A stretch of 15,232 bases of DNA from an uncultured Prevotellaceae bacterium. Its GTDB lineage: Bacteria; Bacteroidota; Bacteroidia; Bacteroidales; Bacteroidaceae. The notes under the pieces were generated by a model. The model was not told where the DNA came from. It saw only the letters and a program-made list of their open reading frames with translations, and did not search any database. The stretch is taken from positions 1 to 15,232 of the forward strand of contig CALZJL010000011.1 in NCBI GenBank assembly GCA_945787625.1, written 5' to 3'. Positions 8,405-15,232 of this stretch are shown one piece after another (the stretch's first letter is position 1; every line of letters begins with the position of its first letter). A program made the position numbers and the translations under genes.

Positions 8405-8872
8405 ATGGAAAGAACATTAGTACTATTGAAACCCAGCACCGTCATGCGCGGTCTGATAGGCGAGATTATCACACGTTTTGAAAAGAAAGGACTGCGCATA
8501 GCAGGCATGAAGATGATGCAGCTCAGCGACGAGATACTCAACGAGCACTACGGCCATCTCACAGGCAAGCCCTTCTTCCCCGCACTCAAGGCATCCATGA
8601 TGCGCACCCCCGTCGTAGCCATGTGTCTTGAAGGCGAAGACGCCATAGCCGTCGTCCGCTACATCACAGGCTACACCAATGGCCGCAAGGCAGACCCAGG
8701 CACCATACGAGGCGACTACTGCATGAGCAACCAGCAAAACATAGTCCACGCCAGTGACTCGCCCGAAGCCGCAGACGCCGAGCTCAAACGATTCTTCCGC
8801 CCCGAAGAAATCCACAACATGGGCGACCTCAACATGGATCGCCTCTACGGAGTAGGAGAGACAAGCTTCTAA
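8405..8872 (+). CDS. ndk: Nucleoside diphosphate kinase
   Basis: 155 residues covering the whole family length. The enzyme transfers the gamma-phosphate of ATP to nucleoside diphosphates through a phosphohistidine and balances NTP and dNTP pools in the cytosol. Visible signatures are the N-terminal TLVLLKPSTVMRGLIGEII (Lys9 of the nucleotide site), HYGHLTGKPFF, the TNGRKADPGTIRGDY nucleotide-binding loop and the active-site NIVHASDS with His115. The C-terminus (RFFRPEEIHNMGDLN...) is slightly extended relative to the shortest family members, as is common in this phylum. KPST replaces the more usual KPDA, a change that does not touch the catalytic His. It is the first gene after a recognisable promoter and is followed after 64 bases by the peptidase gene. 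Confidence 0.97.
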   Translation: MERTLVLLKPSTVMRGLIGEIITRFEKKGLRIAGMKMMQLSDEILNEHYGHLTGKPFFPALKASMMRTPVVAMCLEGEDAIAVVRYITGYTNGRKADPGTIRGDYCMSNQQNIVHASDSPEAADAELKRFFRPEEIHNMGDLNMDRLYGVGETSF

Positions 8873-8936
8873 AACCTCCCCCTCCCCCCGAAAGACAAAA
8901 ACCCTAAACAAACACACCATAAAGACCAATAACGTT

Positions 8937-9902
8937 TTGAAAAAAATAGCATTGATTGCATTCGCCACGATGATGGCATGCACCACATTTGCACAAGACA
9001 AGTTAGCCAGTATAGCCCCAGTAGAAAAACGAATGCGCACCATAGACTCGCTGAGTCTCGCACGCATGCTTCAGAAAGAGTCCCTGCAAGACCCCGCATC
9101 AGCACTCTATCCGGAGTGGAACAACACCTACACCACCAACTACGGCATCGAACTGCCCACCGAATACAAAATCGACCTGCGCGGTTTTCACATGCCCTGC
9201 GACAGCCGCCTCGTGACGAGTTCATACGGCTATCGCCGCTCCTTCCGCCGCAACCACTACGGCACCGACATCAAAGTCTACATCGGCGACACCATACGCG
9301 CAGCCTTCAGCGGCAAGATACGCGTCGTAGCCTACAACGCACGCGGCTACGGCAAATACGTCATCATACGCCACCCCAACGGCCTTGAGACCGTCTACGG
9401 CCACATGAGCAAGCAACTCGTAGAAGAAAACCAGACCGTACGAGCAGGCGAGCCCATAGGTCTGGGAGGCAACACCGGACGCTCCACAGGCAGCCATCTC
9501 CACTTTGAGACCCGCTTCCTCGGACAGTTCATAGACCCCGAGAAACTCTTCGACTTCGCCGCGAGCGACATCAAGGCAGACATGTACGTCTTCCGCTCGC
9601 AAGGCAAAGGCTTCCTCGTCAGCGCAGAGAGAGAAGCCGCAGGAGGCGAAGACGCAGAATACAGCACCGAAGAGCTCGCACTGGCACGACGCCAAGCCGA
9701 GCAGAAACGCGAAGAAAGCCGCGAGTTTCAACAAGAGCGCCGCAAGGCCGTACGCTCAGGCAATATCCACAAAGTCCGCTCAGGCGAAACCCTCTCGACC
9801 ATCGCACGCAAGCACGGAGTCACCGTACGCCAGCTCTGCCGCATGAACAACATCACCGAGCGCACCATCCTACGCCCAGGGCAGATACTGAGATATTCAT
9901 AG
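8937..9902 (+). CDS. Secreted M23 (lysostaphin-type) peptidase with C-terminal LysM domain
   Basis: 321 residues starting at a TTG codon. It is the only start that includes the whole signal peptide (KKIALIAFATMMACTTFAQ), and there is no in-frame ATG or GTG just upstream. The M23 domain spans ~85-205 with the zinc-site motifs: His107 and Asp111 in NHYGTD, His156 in YGHMS and His187-x-His189 in GSHLHFE. All catalytic residues are present, so it may cut peptidoglycan cross-links rather than being a degenerate EnvC/NlpD-type activator. A charged Arg/Glu/Gln-rich helix (~245-272) links to a LysM domain (278-320; HKVRSGETLSTIARKHGV ... RPGQILRYS) that binds the glycan. It probably acts in the periplasm in cell-wall remodelling or division. 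DUF1599 follows after 27 bases. The rare start codon may limit expression. Confidence 0.93.
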   Translation: MKKIALIAFATMMACTTFAQDKLASIAPVEKRMRTIDSLSLARMLQKESLQDPASALYPEWNNTYTTNYGIELPTEYKIDLRGFHMPCDSRLVTSSYGYRRSFRRNHYGTDIKVYIGDTIRAAFSGKIRVVAYNARGYGKYVIIRHPNGLETVYGHMSKQLVEENQTVRAGEPIGLGGNTGRSTGSHLHFETRFLGQFIDPEKLFDFAASDIKADMYVFRSQGKGFLVSAEREAAGGEDAEYSTEELALARRQAEQKREESREFQQERRKAVRSGNIHKVRSGETLSTIARKHGVTVRQLCRMNNITERTILRPGQILRYS

Positions 9903-9929
9903 ACAAACGATACGCAAAACACATATACT

Positions 9930-10472
9930 ATGGACACGCGCGCGCAATTTGAGCAAATTATGGCAGAATGCCGGGCCCTGTTCCAAAAGAAACTCCACGA
10001 CTACGGGGCAGCATGGCGCATCATGCGTCCCCAGTCCGTGACAGACCAGATCTACATCAAAGCCAACCGCATACGCAGCATCGAGACCAAGCGCGAGCAC
10101 CTCATAGACGAAGGCATACGCCCCGAGCTCGTAGCCATAGTCAACTACGCCATAATCGGACTCATCCAGCTGCACAAAGGCGCAGCCGAAGTAGCCGACA
10201 CCATGAGCGAGACCGAAGCCATGGACGAATACGACCGCTATGCACACCAGTGCCTGGAGCTGATGCTCAAGAAGAACCACGACTACGACGAAGCATGGCG
10301 CCAGATGCGCACGAGCAGCTACACAGACCTGATCCTCATGAAGATATACCGGACCAAGCAGATAGAAACGCTCAGCGGAGCCACCCTCGTCTCCGAGGGA
10401 ATAGATGCCAACTATATGGATATGCTGAACTACGCCGTATTCGGACTGATAAAACTAAGCTTCAGTGCATAG
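9930..10472 (+). CDS. DUF1599 protein, two tandem copies of the domain
   Basis: 180 residues made of two similar halves (~1-85 and ~90-180). The first contains [33 protein letters not shown] ending in [11 protein letters not shown]; the second contains [33 protein letters not shown] ending in [11 protein letters not shown]. The repeated K(K)xHDYxxAWRxMR core identifies DUF1599 (PF07659, also described as a nucleotide-modification-associated domain). The biochemical role is not established. The conserved His, Asp and Tyr in each half suggest a binding or catalytic site. The protein is cytosolic, with no signal or membrane segment. Its stop overlaps the GTG start of the next gene by 8 bases, so the two are translationally coupled. 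The same pairing with a DoxX-type protein and tpiA is familiar in Bacteroidales genomes, from general knowledge rather than a search. Confidence 0.88.
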   Translation: MDTRAQFEQIMAECRALFQKKLHDYGAAWRIMRPQSVTDQIYIKANRIRSIETKREHLIDEGIRPELVAIVNYAIIGLIQLHKGAAEVADTMSETEAMDEYDRYAHQCLELMLKKNHDYDEAWRQMRTSSYTDLILMKIYRTKQIETLSGATLVSEGIDANYMDMLNYAVFGLIKLSFSA

Positions 10473-12414
10473 AGGACAACGACTCATAATACTGAGGTGG
10501 ACAGCCGTAAACCTCAGCAGGATAATACTCTCAGCAGAATTGGTATTCTCCGGAGCCGTCAAGATCATAGACCCGCGAGGCACCGAATACAAGATAACAG
10601 ACTATACCGCCGCCTTTCACCTCGCCAGTCTGACCCCCCCGCCAGTCCCCGTCGTACTCTCCGTATTCCTCGGAGCATTAGAGTTCTGCATGGGAGTATA
10701 CCTACTGTTTGGCGTACGTCGCAAGCTCACATCGCGAATCGTCCTCGCCATGATGCTCACCTTCACGGCACTCACGCTCTACACCGCGTTGACGGGTACG
10801 ATGCCCGACTGCGGGTGTTTCGGAGACGCCGTCCGTCTCACACCATGGCAGACCTTTGCCAAGAACATCCTCATACTGCCCTGTGCCATTACGCTCGCAC
10901 TATGGCCACGAGTCCAAGCCCGGCTCATCAGCATCACCAACCAGTGGATTGTCGCCATGTATTCGTGGATATACGCCCTCATATTGGCCATATATACCAT
11001 CTACACGATACCACTGATAGACTTCCGGCCATACCACATAGGCGCAGACCTCAAGCTCAAAACCACATGGGGAGAAGACGGCACCCCGCCCGATATCACC
11101 GACCTCCAGATCTACGAGCCACGCACATATCGCGACCTCACCGACAGCATCATCAACAGTCCGGGGTGGAAATTTCTGATAATATCCCCACGTCTCACCC
11201 AAGCCGACGACGGAGTGATGGATCGCCTTGCCGAGCTTACAGACTACTGCGCAGAGCAAGGATATATGCTCGTATGCCTGACCCAGAGCGACGCCTACGA
11301 CATCGAGCAATGGCGCGAGACGACAGGAGCCGAATATCCGTTCTGCACCGTCGACGAAGTTGTCCTCAAGACCATGGTTCGCAGCAACCCAGGGCTCATC
11401 ATGCTCGACGGAGCAGAGATAAAAGGGAAATGGGCAGCCACTCAGCTCCCCGGAGCCCAAGACCTCACAGGCCCGGTCCCCGCCACCGCCCTCATCGCCG
11501 AGCCCGACACAGCCAGCCGCGCACCCCTCTCACTGCTACTGTGGTTTATACTGCCACTCACCGTCATATCAGTCGGAGACAGAATACTTGTAGGAGTACG
11601 ATTTTACCGAAACAACAGAGATAAAATAATAAACCAATTTAAAAACAGGAAAAAAATGAGAAAGCACATCGTAGCAGGCAACTGGAAAATGAACAAGAAC
11701 CTGCAGGAAGGCGTAGCCTTAGCCACCGAGCTCAAAGAGATTCTTGCAGCCGATCAACCAAACTGTGACGTCATTATCGGAACCCCATTCATTCACCTCG
11801 CCACAGTAAGCGAGCTCCTCAAGGACAGCGTCATCGCCGTATCAGCAGAGAACTGCGCCAACAAAGCCAGCGGAGCCTACACAGGCGAAGTCAGTGCCGA
11901 GATGGTAAAATCCACAGGAGCAGAGTACGTAATCCTCGGACACTCAGAGCGTCGCGAGTACTACAACGAGACACCAGAGATACTCAAGGAGAAAGTAGAC
12001 CTCGCCCTCGCCAACGGCCTCAAAGTCATCTTCTGCATAGGCGAGTCACTCGAGCAGCGCGAGGCCAATGAGCAGGAAGCAGTATGCAAGGCAGAGCTCG
12101 CCGGCAGCGTATTCCATCTCACGGCAGACCAGTGGAAAAACATCGTCATAGCCTACGAGCCAATATGGGCAATCGGCACAGGCAAGACCGCCACAGCCGA
12201 GCAGGCACAAGAGATTCACGCCTTCATACGCTCATGCGTAGCCGAAGTATACGGAGCCGAAGCAGCCGCCGAGACATCAATCCTCTACGGAGGCTCATGC
12301 AAAGGCAGCAACGCACCCGAGCTCTTCAGCAAAGAAGACATCGACGGCGGCCTGATAGGCGGAGCCTCACTCAAGGCAGCCGATTTCAAGGCAATCATCG
12401 ACGCCTGGAAGTAA
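10465..12414 (+). CDS. DoxX/MauE-like membrane protein in one open frame with triosephosphate isomerase (apparent fusion)
   Basis: 649 codons from GTG at 10465, with no stop between the two parts. Residues 1-397 are a DoxX/MauE-like membrane protein of the type found before tpiA in Bacteroides. There are about five transmembrane helices in the first 190 residues, a DCGCFGD motif at 115-121 (possible redox Cys pair), and [10 protein letters not shown] thioredoxin-like domain lacking CxxC follows (~220-335; [19 protein letters not shown]), then a last helix (~350-378). Residues 398-649 are complete TIM. After the last helix, Arg/Lys-rich sequence ([11 protein letters not shown]) predicts a cytosolic C-terminus, so a fused TIM would face the cytosol. 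Between 11622 and 11632, TAA codons occur in both other frames but not in this one, consistent with recent stop loss or a small indel. The TIM also has its own plausible start (separate entry), so the fusion may be only partly translated. The function of the membrane part is unknown. Confidence 0.75.
   Translation: MHRGQRLIILRWTAVNLSRIILSAELVFSGAVKIIDPRGTEYKITDYTAAFHLASLTPPPVPVVLSVFLGALEFCMGVYLLFGVRRKLTSRIVLAMMLTFTALTLYTALTGTMPDCGCFGDAVRLTPWQTFAKNILILPCAITLALWPRVQARLISITNQWIVAMYSWIYALILAIYTIYTIPLIDFRPYHIGADLKLKTTWGEDGTPPDITDLQIYEPRTYRDLTDSIINSPGWKFLIISPRLTQADDGVMDRLAELTDYCAEQGYMLVCLTQSDAYDIEQWRETTGAEYPFCTVDEVVLKTMVRSNPGLIMLDGAEIKGKWAATQLPGAQDLTGPVPATALIAEPDTASRAPLSLLLWFILPLTVISVGDRILVGVRFYRNNRDKIINQFKNRKKMRKHIVAGNWKMNKNLQEGVALATELKEILAADQPNCDVIIGTPFIHLATVSELLKDSVIAVSAENCANKASGAYTGEVSAEMVKSTGAEYVILGHSERREYYNETPEILKEKVDLALANGLKVIFCIGESLEQREANEQEAVCKAELAGSVFHLTADQWKNIVIAYEPIWAIGTGKTATAEQAQEIHAFIRSCVAEVYGAEAAAETSILYGGSCKGSNAPELFSKEDIDGGLIGGASLKAADFKAIIDAWK
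11647..11658 (+). promoter_or_regulatory. Ribosome binding site for internal tpiA start
   Basis: AGGA at 11647-11650 lies five bases before ATG 11656 inside an A-rich patch (about 11612-11656) that stands out from the GC-rich coding sequence on both sides. A-rich start regions favour initiation in Bacteroidota. The site supports independent translation of the isomerase even though the upstream frame reads through. Confidence 0.5.
11656..12414 (+). CDS. tpiA: Triosephosphate isomerase (independent internal start)
   Basis: 252 residues, the normal length of TIM, which interconverts dihydroxyacetone phosphate and glyceraldehyde 3-phosphate in glycolysis and gluconeogenesis. The motifs are complete: [12 protein letters not shown] (substrate Asn and Lys), the catalytic His in [10 protein letters not shown], the catalytic Glu in [16 protein letters not shown] with flexible loop 6, then [16 protein letters not shown] and the phosphate-binding GGLIGGASL. 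The start is chosen because it begins exactly where standalone TIMs do and has AGGA plus an A-rich leader. The frame is also continuous with the membrane protein upstream, so a larger fused form is possible. An automated caller could report only the 649-residue fusion. The stop at 12412-12414 is followed by 118 bases holding a GC-rich inverted repeat. Confidence 0.9.
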   Translation: MRKHIVAGNWKMNKNLQEGVALATELKEILAADQPNCDVIIGTPFIHLATVSELLKDSVIAVSAENCANKASGAYTGEVSAEMVKSTGAEYVILGHSERREYYNETPEILKEKVDLALANGLKVIFCIGESLEQREANEQEAVCKAELAGSVFHLTADQWKNIVIAYEPIWAIGTGKTATAEQAQEIHAFIRSCVAEVYGAEAAAETSILYGGSCKGSNAPELFSKEDIDGGLIGGASLKAADFKAIIDAWK

Positions 12415-12463
12415 GCACAAGCAACACACAACCCTCTCTCCGACGAGAGACAGAAAAACAAGT

Positions 12464-12515
12464 CCTCACACCTCCCTCCCACACCCGGCGTGGTGGGGGA
12501 GGGGAGAGCGTGAGG
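12464..12515. repeat. GC-rich imperfect inverted repeat between tpiA and the SPOR gene
   Basis: Outer arms CCTCAC (12464-12469) and GTGAGG (12510-12515) are perfect complements. Inside them CCTCCCTCCCAC (12471-12482) pairs imperfectly with GTGGGGGAGGGG (12493-12504), closing on a loop around CCCGGCGT. No T-run follows, so a classical intrinsic terminator is doubtful. It may be a dispersed palindromic repeat or a transcript-stabilising hairpin. A separate small hairpin (TCTCTC/GAGAGA, 12435-12450) lies just upstream. Confidence 0.6.
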
Positions 12516-12532
12516 TCTTAGAGTAAACAACA

Positions 12533-13012
12533 ATGAAGCAAACAACGACGTCACTCTTCATCCTCCTGTCCCTACTGTTTACGGTTCTGTCAAGCCATGC
12601 GCAAGACACCATACAAAGTCACACCGCCGAACAACACCAAATCGGCGACACACTACTTCACACCAAAGTAAGGATAACAGGCTACCGAGTGCAGATATAC
12701 TACGGAGGCAACGACCGCAATGCCAAGAACGAAGCCATACGTCGCGCCAATCGTGCCAGCGTATGGTTTGACCAGCACAAAGTCTACACCTTCTTCCAAA
12801 GCCCCCATTGGAAGTGTCAGGTCGGCAACTTCCGCACCCGCGGCGAAGCCGAGCAGCTCCTGAATGAGATGCGCGAAAATGGCCGTTTCCCCGGAGCCGT
12901 CATCGTACGCACCCGCGTCACCATGTCGCGCCACGACTACGAAGCCTCGCTCAGCAAAGACACCCTCACGAAACACCACCCAGCCACGATTGACACAATC
13001 ACAAGACAATAG
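12533..13012 (+). CDS. Secreted SPOR-domain protein
   Basis: 159 residues. A signal peptide (LFILLSLLFTVLSSHAQ) ends near residue 24. Residues ~48-128 form a SPOR domain: ITGYRVQIYYGGNDRNAKNEAIRRA, then VYTFFQSPHWKCQVGNF, then TRGEAEQLLNEMREN, then GAVIVRTRV. SPOR domains bind denuded glycan strands of peptidoglycan, often at division sites, so this is probably a periplasmic cell-wall binding protein. The remaining ~30 C-terminal residues are Thr/His-rich and probably disordered. In Bacteroides a SPOR gene commonly follows tpiA, as here; the folE gene that often comes next there is not present. The next gene starts 6 bases after the stop, suggesting co-transcription. Confidence 0.9.
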   Translation: MKQTTTSLFILLSLLFTVLSSHAQDTIQSHTAEQHQIGDTLLHTKVRITGYRVQIYYGGNDRNAKNEAIRRANRASVWFDQHKVYTFFQSPHWKCQVGNFRTRGEAEQLLNEMRENGRFPGAVIVRTRVTMSRHDYEASLSKDTLTKHHPATIDTITRQ

Positions 13013-13018
13013 TCACAC

Positions 13019-14590
13019 ATGAAGACACAAGACAAATGGGGCATGATCAGTATCACAGCCCTTTTTTTTGTAATCTCAGCCCCCTCCATAACACGTAGTA
13101 TCGTTGCTACCCCCGACGCCCTCCCCACACTCATAGGGACCTTCGCCCTAAGCCTCAGCCTCGCGCTCATAGCAGCAAGCATCAGACGCTGGTGGATACT
13201 CGCGCTGCTCACACCCCTCATCTTCCGCCTCTCCAGCGACGAGACATACACCGCCGCCGTCTTCCACGAATACCTCAACGCCGGCAACATCGTCGTCACC
13301 TACTACACCACCGGCGAAGAGACAAGCAGCTACGTCACCAATAACCCCACAGCCATGCTCATACTGCTCGCCCTCGTCCTGCTGCTCATCATAGCCGTAT
13401 GGGCGAAAAAACGCAGCCGCACCACCACACCGCGCAGGCAGCTCGCCCTCGCAGCCATACTCCCCATCATAGCCATCACCACAGCCGGTCCAGCCGCATT
13501 GCAGACAGCTCCCCCCCTCAACTACGTCATGCGCACCATCGAAGCGTGGACCTTCGTCATCGACAAGCAATCCGCCATCTCACACCACACCGCCACCCTC
13601 CCACACACCCACCGCAGCACCACCCCCTCAGAGCGCGAATCCTACGTCCTGTTCATCGGCGAGAGCTGCAACATCGACCACCTCAGCATAGCAGGCTATC
13701 CACGCCCCACCACCCCCCGCCTTGCCAGGCGCGCCAACCTCACCCTCTACACCGACTACTACTCCAACGCCACCCTCACCATGCTCTCCGCCCCCATGAT
13801 GATGTCCGAAGCCACCCCCGAGACATATTTCAGCGCATACAGCAAGCCCAATATCTGCCGCATCTTTGCCGACAACGGTTTCACCGTCATAGCCCTCGCC
13901 AGCAGAAACCACCTCGACGTCGACCCAGCCCTCACCACCGACGCCGACACCCTCATACACCTCAGCCACGACCACCACATAGCCCACGCCATAGACTCCC
14001 TCACCGAGATATACCCAAAGACATTCTTCGTAGCCCAGGGACTCGGCAGCCACGCCTATTTCTACAACTTCGAAACCCAAGACAACATCTTCAGACCCAA
14101 CCTCACGTCAGACCCACACGCCAAGAGCGACAGCCTCCTCTACAACGCATACGACTGTACCATACACTACACCGACAGAGTCCTCGACAACATCATCACC
14201 GCCATCGACAAGCCCGACATGCATTCCGCCATACTCTACGCCTCCGACCACGGCGAGAACGTAGCCCCCGGCGACATACTCCGCAGCGTATCCACCACCC
14301 CCAAGCCCAGCGAATACCACGTCCCCATGATGATATGGCGCAGCCAGCAATGGATAGCCAGCAACCCCGCAAAGCACCGCAGCATCGACGAAAACAAAGA
14401 CCTGCCCACCAGTGCCGACAACATCTACTACACCCTCTGCGACCTCGCCAACATACACATCCCCCACCACCACAAGACCAGGCGCATGGCCGTCACCTCC
14501 CCCAGCCTCCAGCCCCACAAGCGCAGGCTCCTCACCTCCGACCTCAAGACCATCATCACCCTCACATCACCCGATCCCCACACACCTTAG
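13019..14590 (+). CDS. Phosphoethanolamine transferase-like membrane protein (sulfatase/alkaline phosphatase fold)
   Basis: 523 residues. The N-terminal ~170 residues hold about four to five hydrophobic segments (e.g. ITALFFVISA, LALIAASI, MLILLALVLLLIIAVW, ALAAILPIIAI). The periplasmic domain starts at ~205 with EptA-like motifs: VLFIGES (metal ligand Glu215), HLSIAGYPRPTTPRLAR, SNATLTMLSAPMMMS (Thr252 aligns with the family nucleophile) and ILYASDHGEN (Asp410, His411). It would move phosphoethanolamine from phosphatidylethanolamine to lipid A or a glycan; the acceptor is inferred. The cysteines flanking the nucleophile in canonical EptA (CGT...PCM) are Asn and Met here, so those disulfides are missing. 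Codon use is extremely C-rich and G-poor. The 3' end overlaps the convergent primase gene by 29 bases. Confidence 0.87.
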   Translation: MKTQDKWGMISITALFFVISAPSITRSIVATPDALPTLIGTFALSLSLALIAASIRRWWILALLTPLIFRLSSDETYTAAVFHEYLNAGNIVVTYYTTGEETSSYVTNNPTAMLILLALVLLLIIAVWAKKRSRTTTPRRQLALAAILPIIAITTAGPAALQTAPPLNYVMRTIEAWTFVIDKQSAISHHTATLPHTHRSTTPSERESYVLFIGESCNIDHLSIAGYPRPTTPRLARRANLTLYTDYYSNATLTMLSAPMMMSEATPETYFSAYSKPNICRIFADNGFTVIALASRNHLDVDPALTTDADTLIHLSHDHHIAHAIDSLTEIYPKTFFVAQGLGSHAYFYNFETQDNIFRPNLTSDPHAKSDSLLYNAYDCTIHYTDRVLDNIITAIDKPDMHSAILYASDHGENVAPGDILRSVSTTPKPSEYHVPMMIWRSQQWIASNPAKHRSIDENKDLPTSADNIYYTLCDLANIHIPHHHKTRRMAVTSPSLQPHKRRLLTSDLKTIITLTSPDPHTP

Positions 14591-15232
14591 CCAGCCGCCC
14601 CTCAGCCTCTTTGAGCTCCTTAAACCTCACGAGCAAGTCCTGCCCCGACGCATCGCCCGGAGCCAGCCCCCTGAGCTGTCCCATCAGCCCCCTGAGCTCC
14701 TTGCGCACCACAGAGAGCTTCATGTCGGCCAGAAGATGCGAAGCCCTGTCCATCAACTCCGCCGCCGACGCCGCCTCCTCACCAGCCTCAGCCCCATGCA
14801 TACGACTCAGCTGCTCCCCATCCGTCATCAGTTCGAAAGCCCTCGCCGACAGCCCCCGGTCACTATGCTCCAAGAAGAAAGCCGTGCTCTCAAACCCATC
14901 CTCCCCGACATGCATCAAGACCTCGTCCAGAATACGCCTCGCCGTCTCATTGCGTAGAGCCAGCCCGTCCTGACTGAGCGAATGAAAGATAAACTCAGCC
15001 ACCGTCAGAGGCACCTCCTGCCCATTCTCGTCCAGAGCCTCACAAACCCTTATCCCCCCATACCTCACCACCATCTGAGCCAGCAGCAGCTCCATCTTGT
15101 CCTCGCGCGAGTCAGCCACCGCCTGCACGCGAGCCTCCGCAGGCACCTCAGCCTTCACGTCCGCCTTCACGTCCGTTTTCACGTCCGTCTTCACGTCAGC
15201 CCTGACAGGCGTCACACTGTTCCTCCTCCTGT
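14562..15232 (-). CDS. dnaG: DNA primase, C-terminal part (5' truncated by window edge)
   Basis: The frame runs from the stop at 14562-14564 to the right edge. The GTG at 15213-15215 is not the true start, since codons upstream read RRRNS and stay open. About 222 residues are visible: a Lys/Asp/Val-rich linker, then a helical C-terminal domain. Its segments AFELMTDGEQLSRMHG, LMDRASHLLADMKLSVVRKEL and LLVRFKELKEAEGRLAKVCGDRV match the pattern of the end of Bacteroidota DnaG (VSDxxQLSKxH ... RAxxxLKxAxV ... LQELKEVxxxLAKxxGERI). This is the DnaB-interacting region of the enzyme that makes RNA primers for DNA synthesis. The zinc and TOPRIM domains lie outside the window, so the call rests only on the C-terminal pattern. 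It is the only - strand gene seen and converges on the phosphoethanolamine transferase-like gene. Confidence 0.75.
   Translation of the reverse strand, partial: RRRNSVTPVRADVKTDVKTDVKADVKAEVPAEARVQAVADSREDKMELLLAQMVVRYGGIRVCEALDENGQEVPLTVAEFIFHSLSQDGLALRNETARRILDEVLMHVGEDGFESTAFFLEHSDRGLSARAFELMTDGEQLSRMHGAEAGEEAASAAELMDRASHLLADMKLSVVRKELRGLMGQLRGLAPGDASGQDLLVRFKELKEAEGRLAKVCGDRVM
15153..15200 (-). repeat. Four tandem 12-bp units encoding the primase linker
   Basis: On the + strand CTTCACGTCCGC, CTTCACGTCCGT, TTTCACGTCCGT and CTTCACGTCAGC follow one another without gaps. On the - strand they encode VKTD/VKAD units, giving a charged linker before the C-terminal domain. The unit length is a multiple of three, so copy-number change would keep the frame. 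Confidence 0.85.

Noticed and set aside
8263..8541. 92-codon - strand open frame across the ndk promoter
   Set aside because: Lies over the promoter and the start of ndk, has no family motif and is antisense to a clear gene.
10497..11624. 375-codon + strand open frame inside the DoxX part
   Set aside because: Composition is Arg/His/Pro-rich with no domain motif. It is a shadow of the membrane protein frame, which shows clear family motifs.
13399..14973. 524-codon + strand open frame overlapping the sulfatase-fold gene and the primase end
   Set aside because: Pro/His/Arg/Gln-rich low-complexity translation produced by the extreme C-rich codon use; it covers two genes with recognisable motifs.

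Overview
The window looks like chromosomal DNA of a member of the order Bacteroidales (phylum Bacteroidota). The grounds are the gene families: a Y_Y_Y/propeller sensor kinase, a TonB-dependent receptor with an N-terminal helical domain, the neighbouring set DUF1599 / DoxX-type membrane protein / triosephosphate isomerase / SPOR protein, and a Bacteroidota-type DnaG C-terminus. Start sites mostly lack Shine-Dalgarno sequences, and one upstream region carries a TAnnTTTG promoter element. I cannot resolve family or genus.

Region A (1-8218) is a tightly packed + strand run of five genes: the catalytic part of a SpoIIE/PP2C phosphatase cut by the left edge; a membrane-anchored coiled-coil plus degenerate beta-propeller protein; a periplasmic propeller/Y_Y_Y sensor whose kinase core has lost its phosphoacceptor histidine; a soluble histidine kinase that keeps it; and a TonB-dependent receptor. 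Gaps are 16, 8 and 12 bases, followed by a 16-base overlap, so the five are very likely one operon. No response regulator, anti-sigma factor or STAS protein is visible in the window, so the output of this signalling set is unknown.

Region B (8219-13012) starts with a 186-base intergenic stretch holding a possible terminator and a good Bacteroidota promoter. Then come ndk, an M23/LysM envelope peptidase with a TTG start, a duplicated-DUF1599 protein, and a DoxX/MauE-like membrane protein that reads without any stop codon into triosephosphate isomerase. A GC-rich inverted repeat and a SPOR-domain secreted protein follow. Region C (13019-15232) has a phosphoethanolamine-transferase-like sulfatase-fold protein on the + strand. 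It converges on, and overlaps, the 3' end of a - strand gene that is the C-terminal part of DNA primase DnaG, cut by the right edge.

Base composition changes strongly along the window although nearly all genes lie on one strand: G/T-rich on the left and A/C-rich on the right, with the change inside the sensor gene at roughly 3.3-3.8 kb. This is the pattern expected at a replication-direction switch. The points most worth following are the pseudokinase/kinase pair in the signalling operon, the stopless DoxX-TIM reading frame, and the skew switch. There is no gene-free stretch above 300 bases. I saw no tRNA, rRNA, CRISPR array or insertion sequence.
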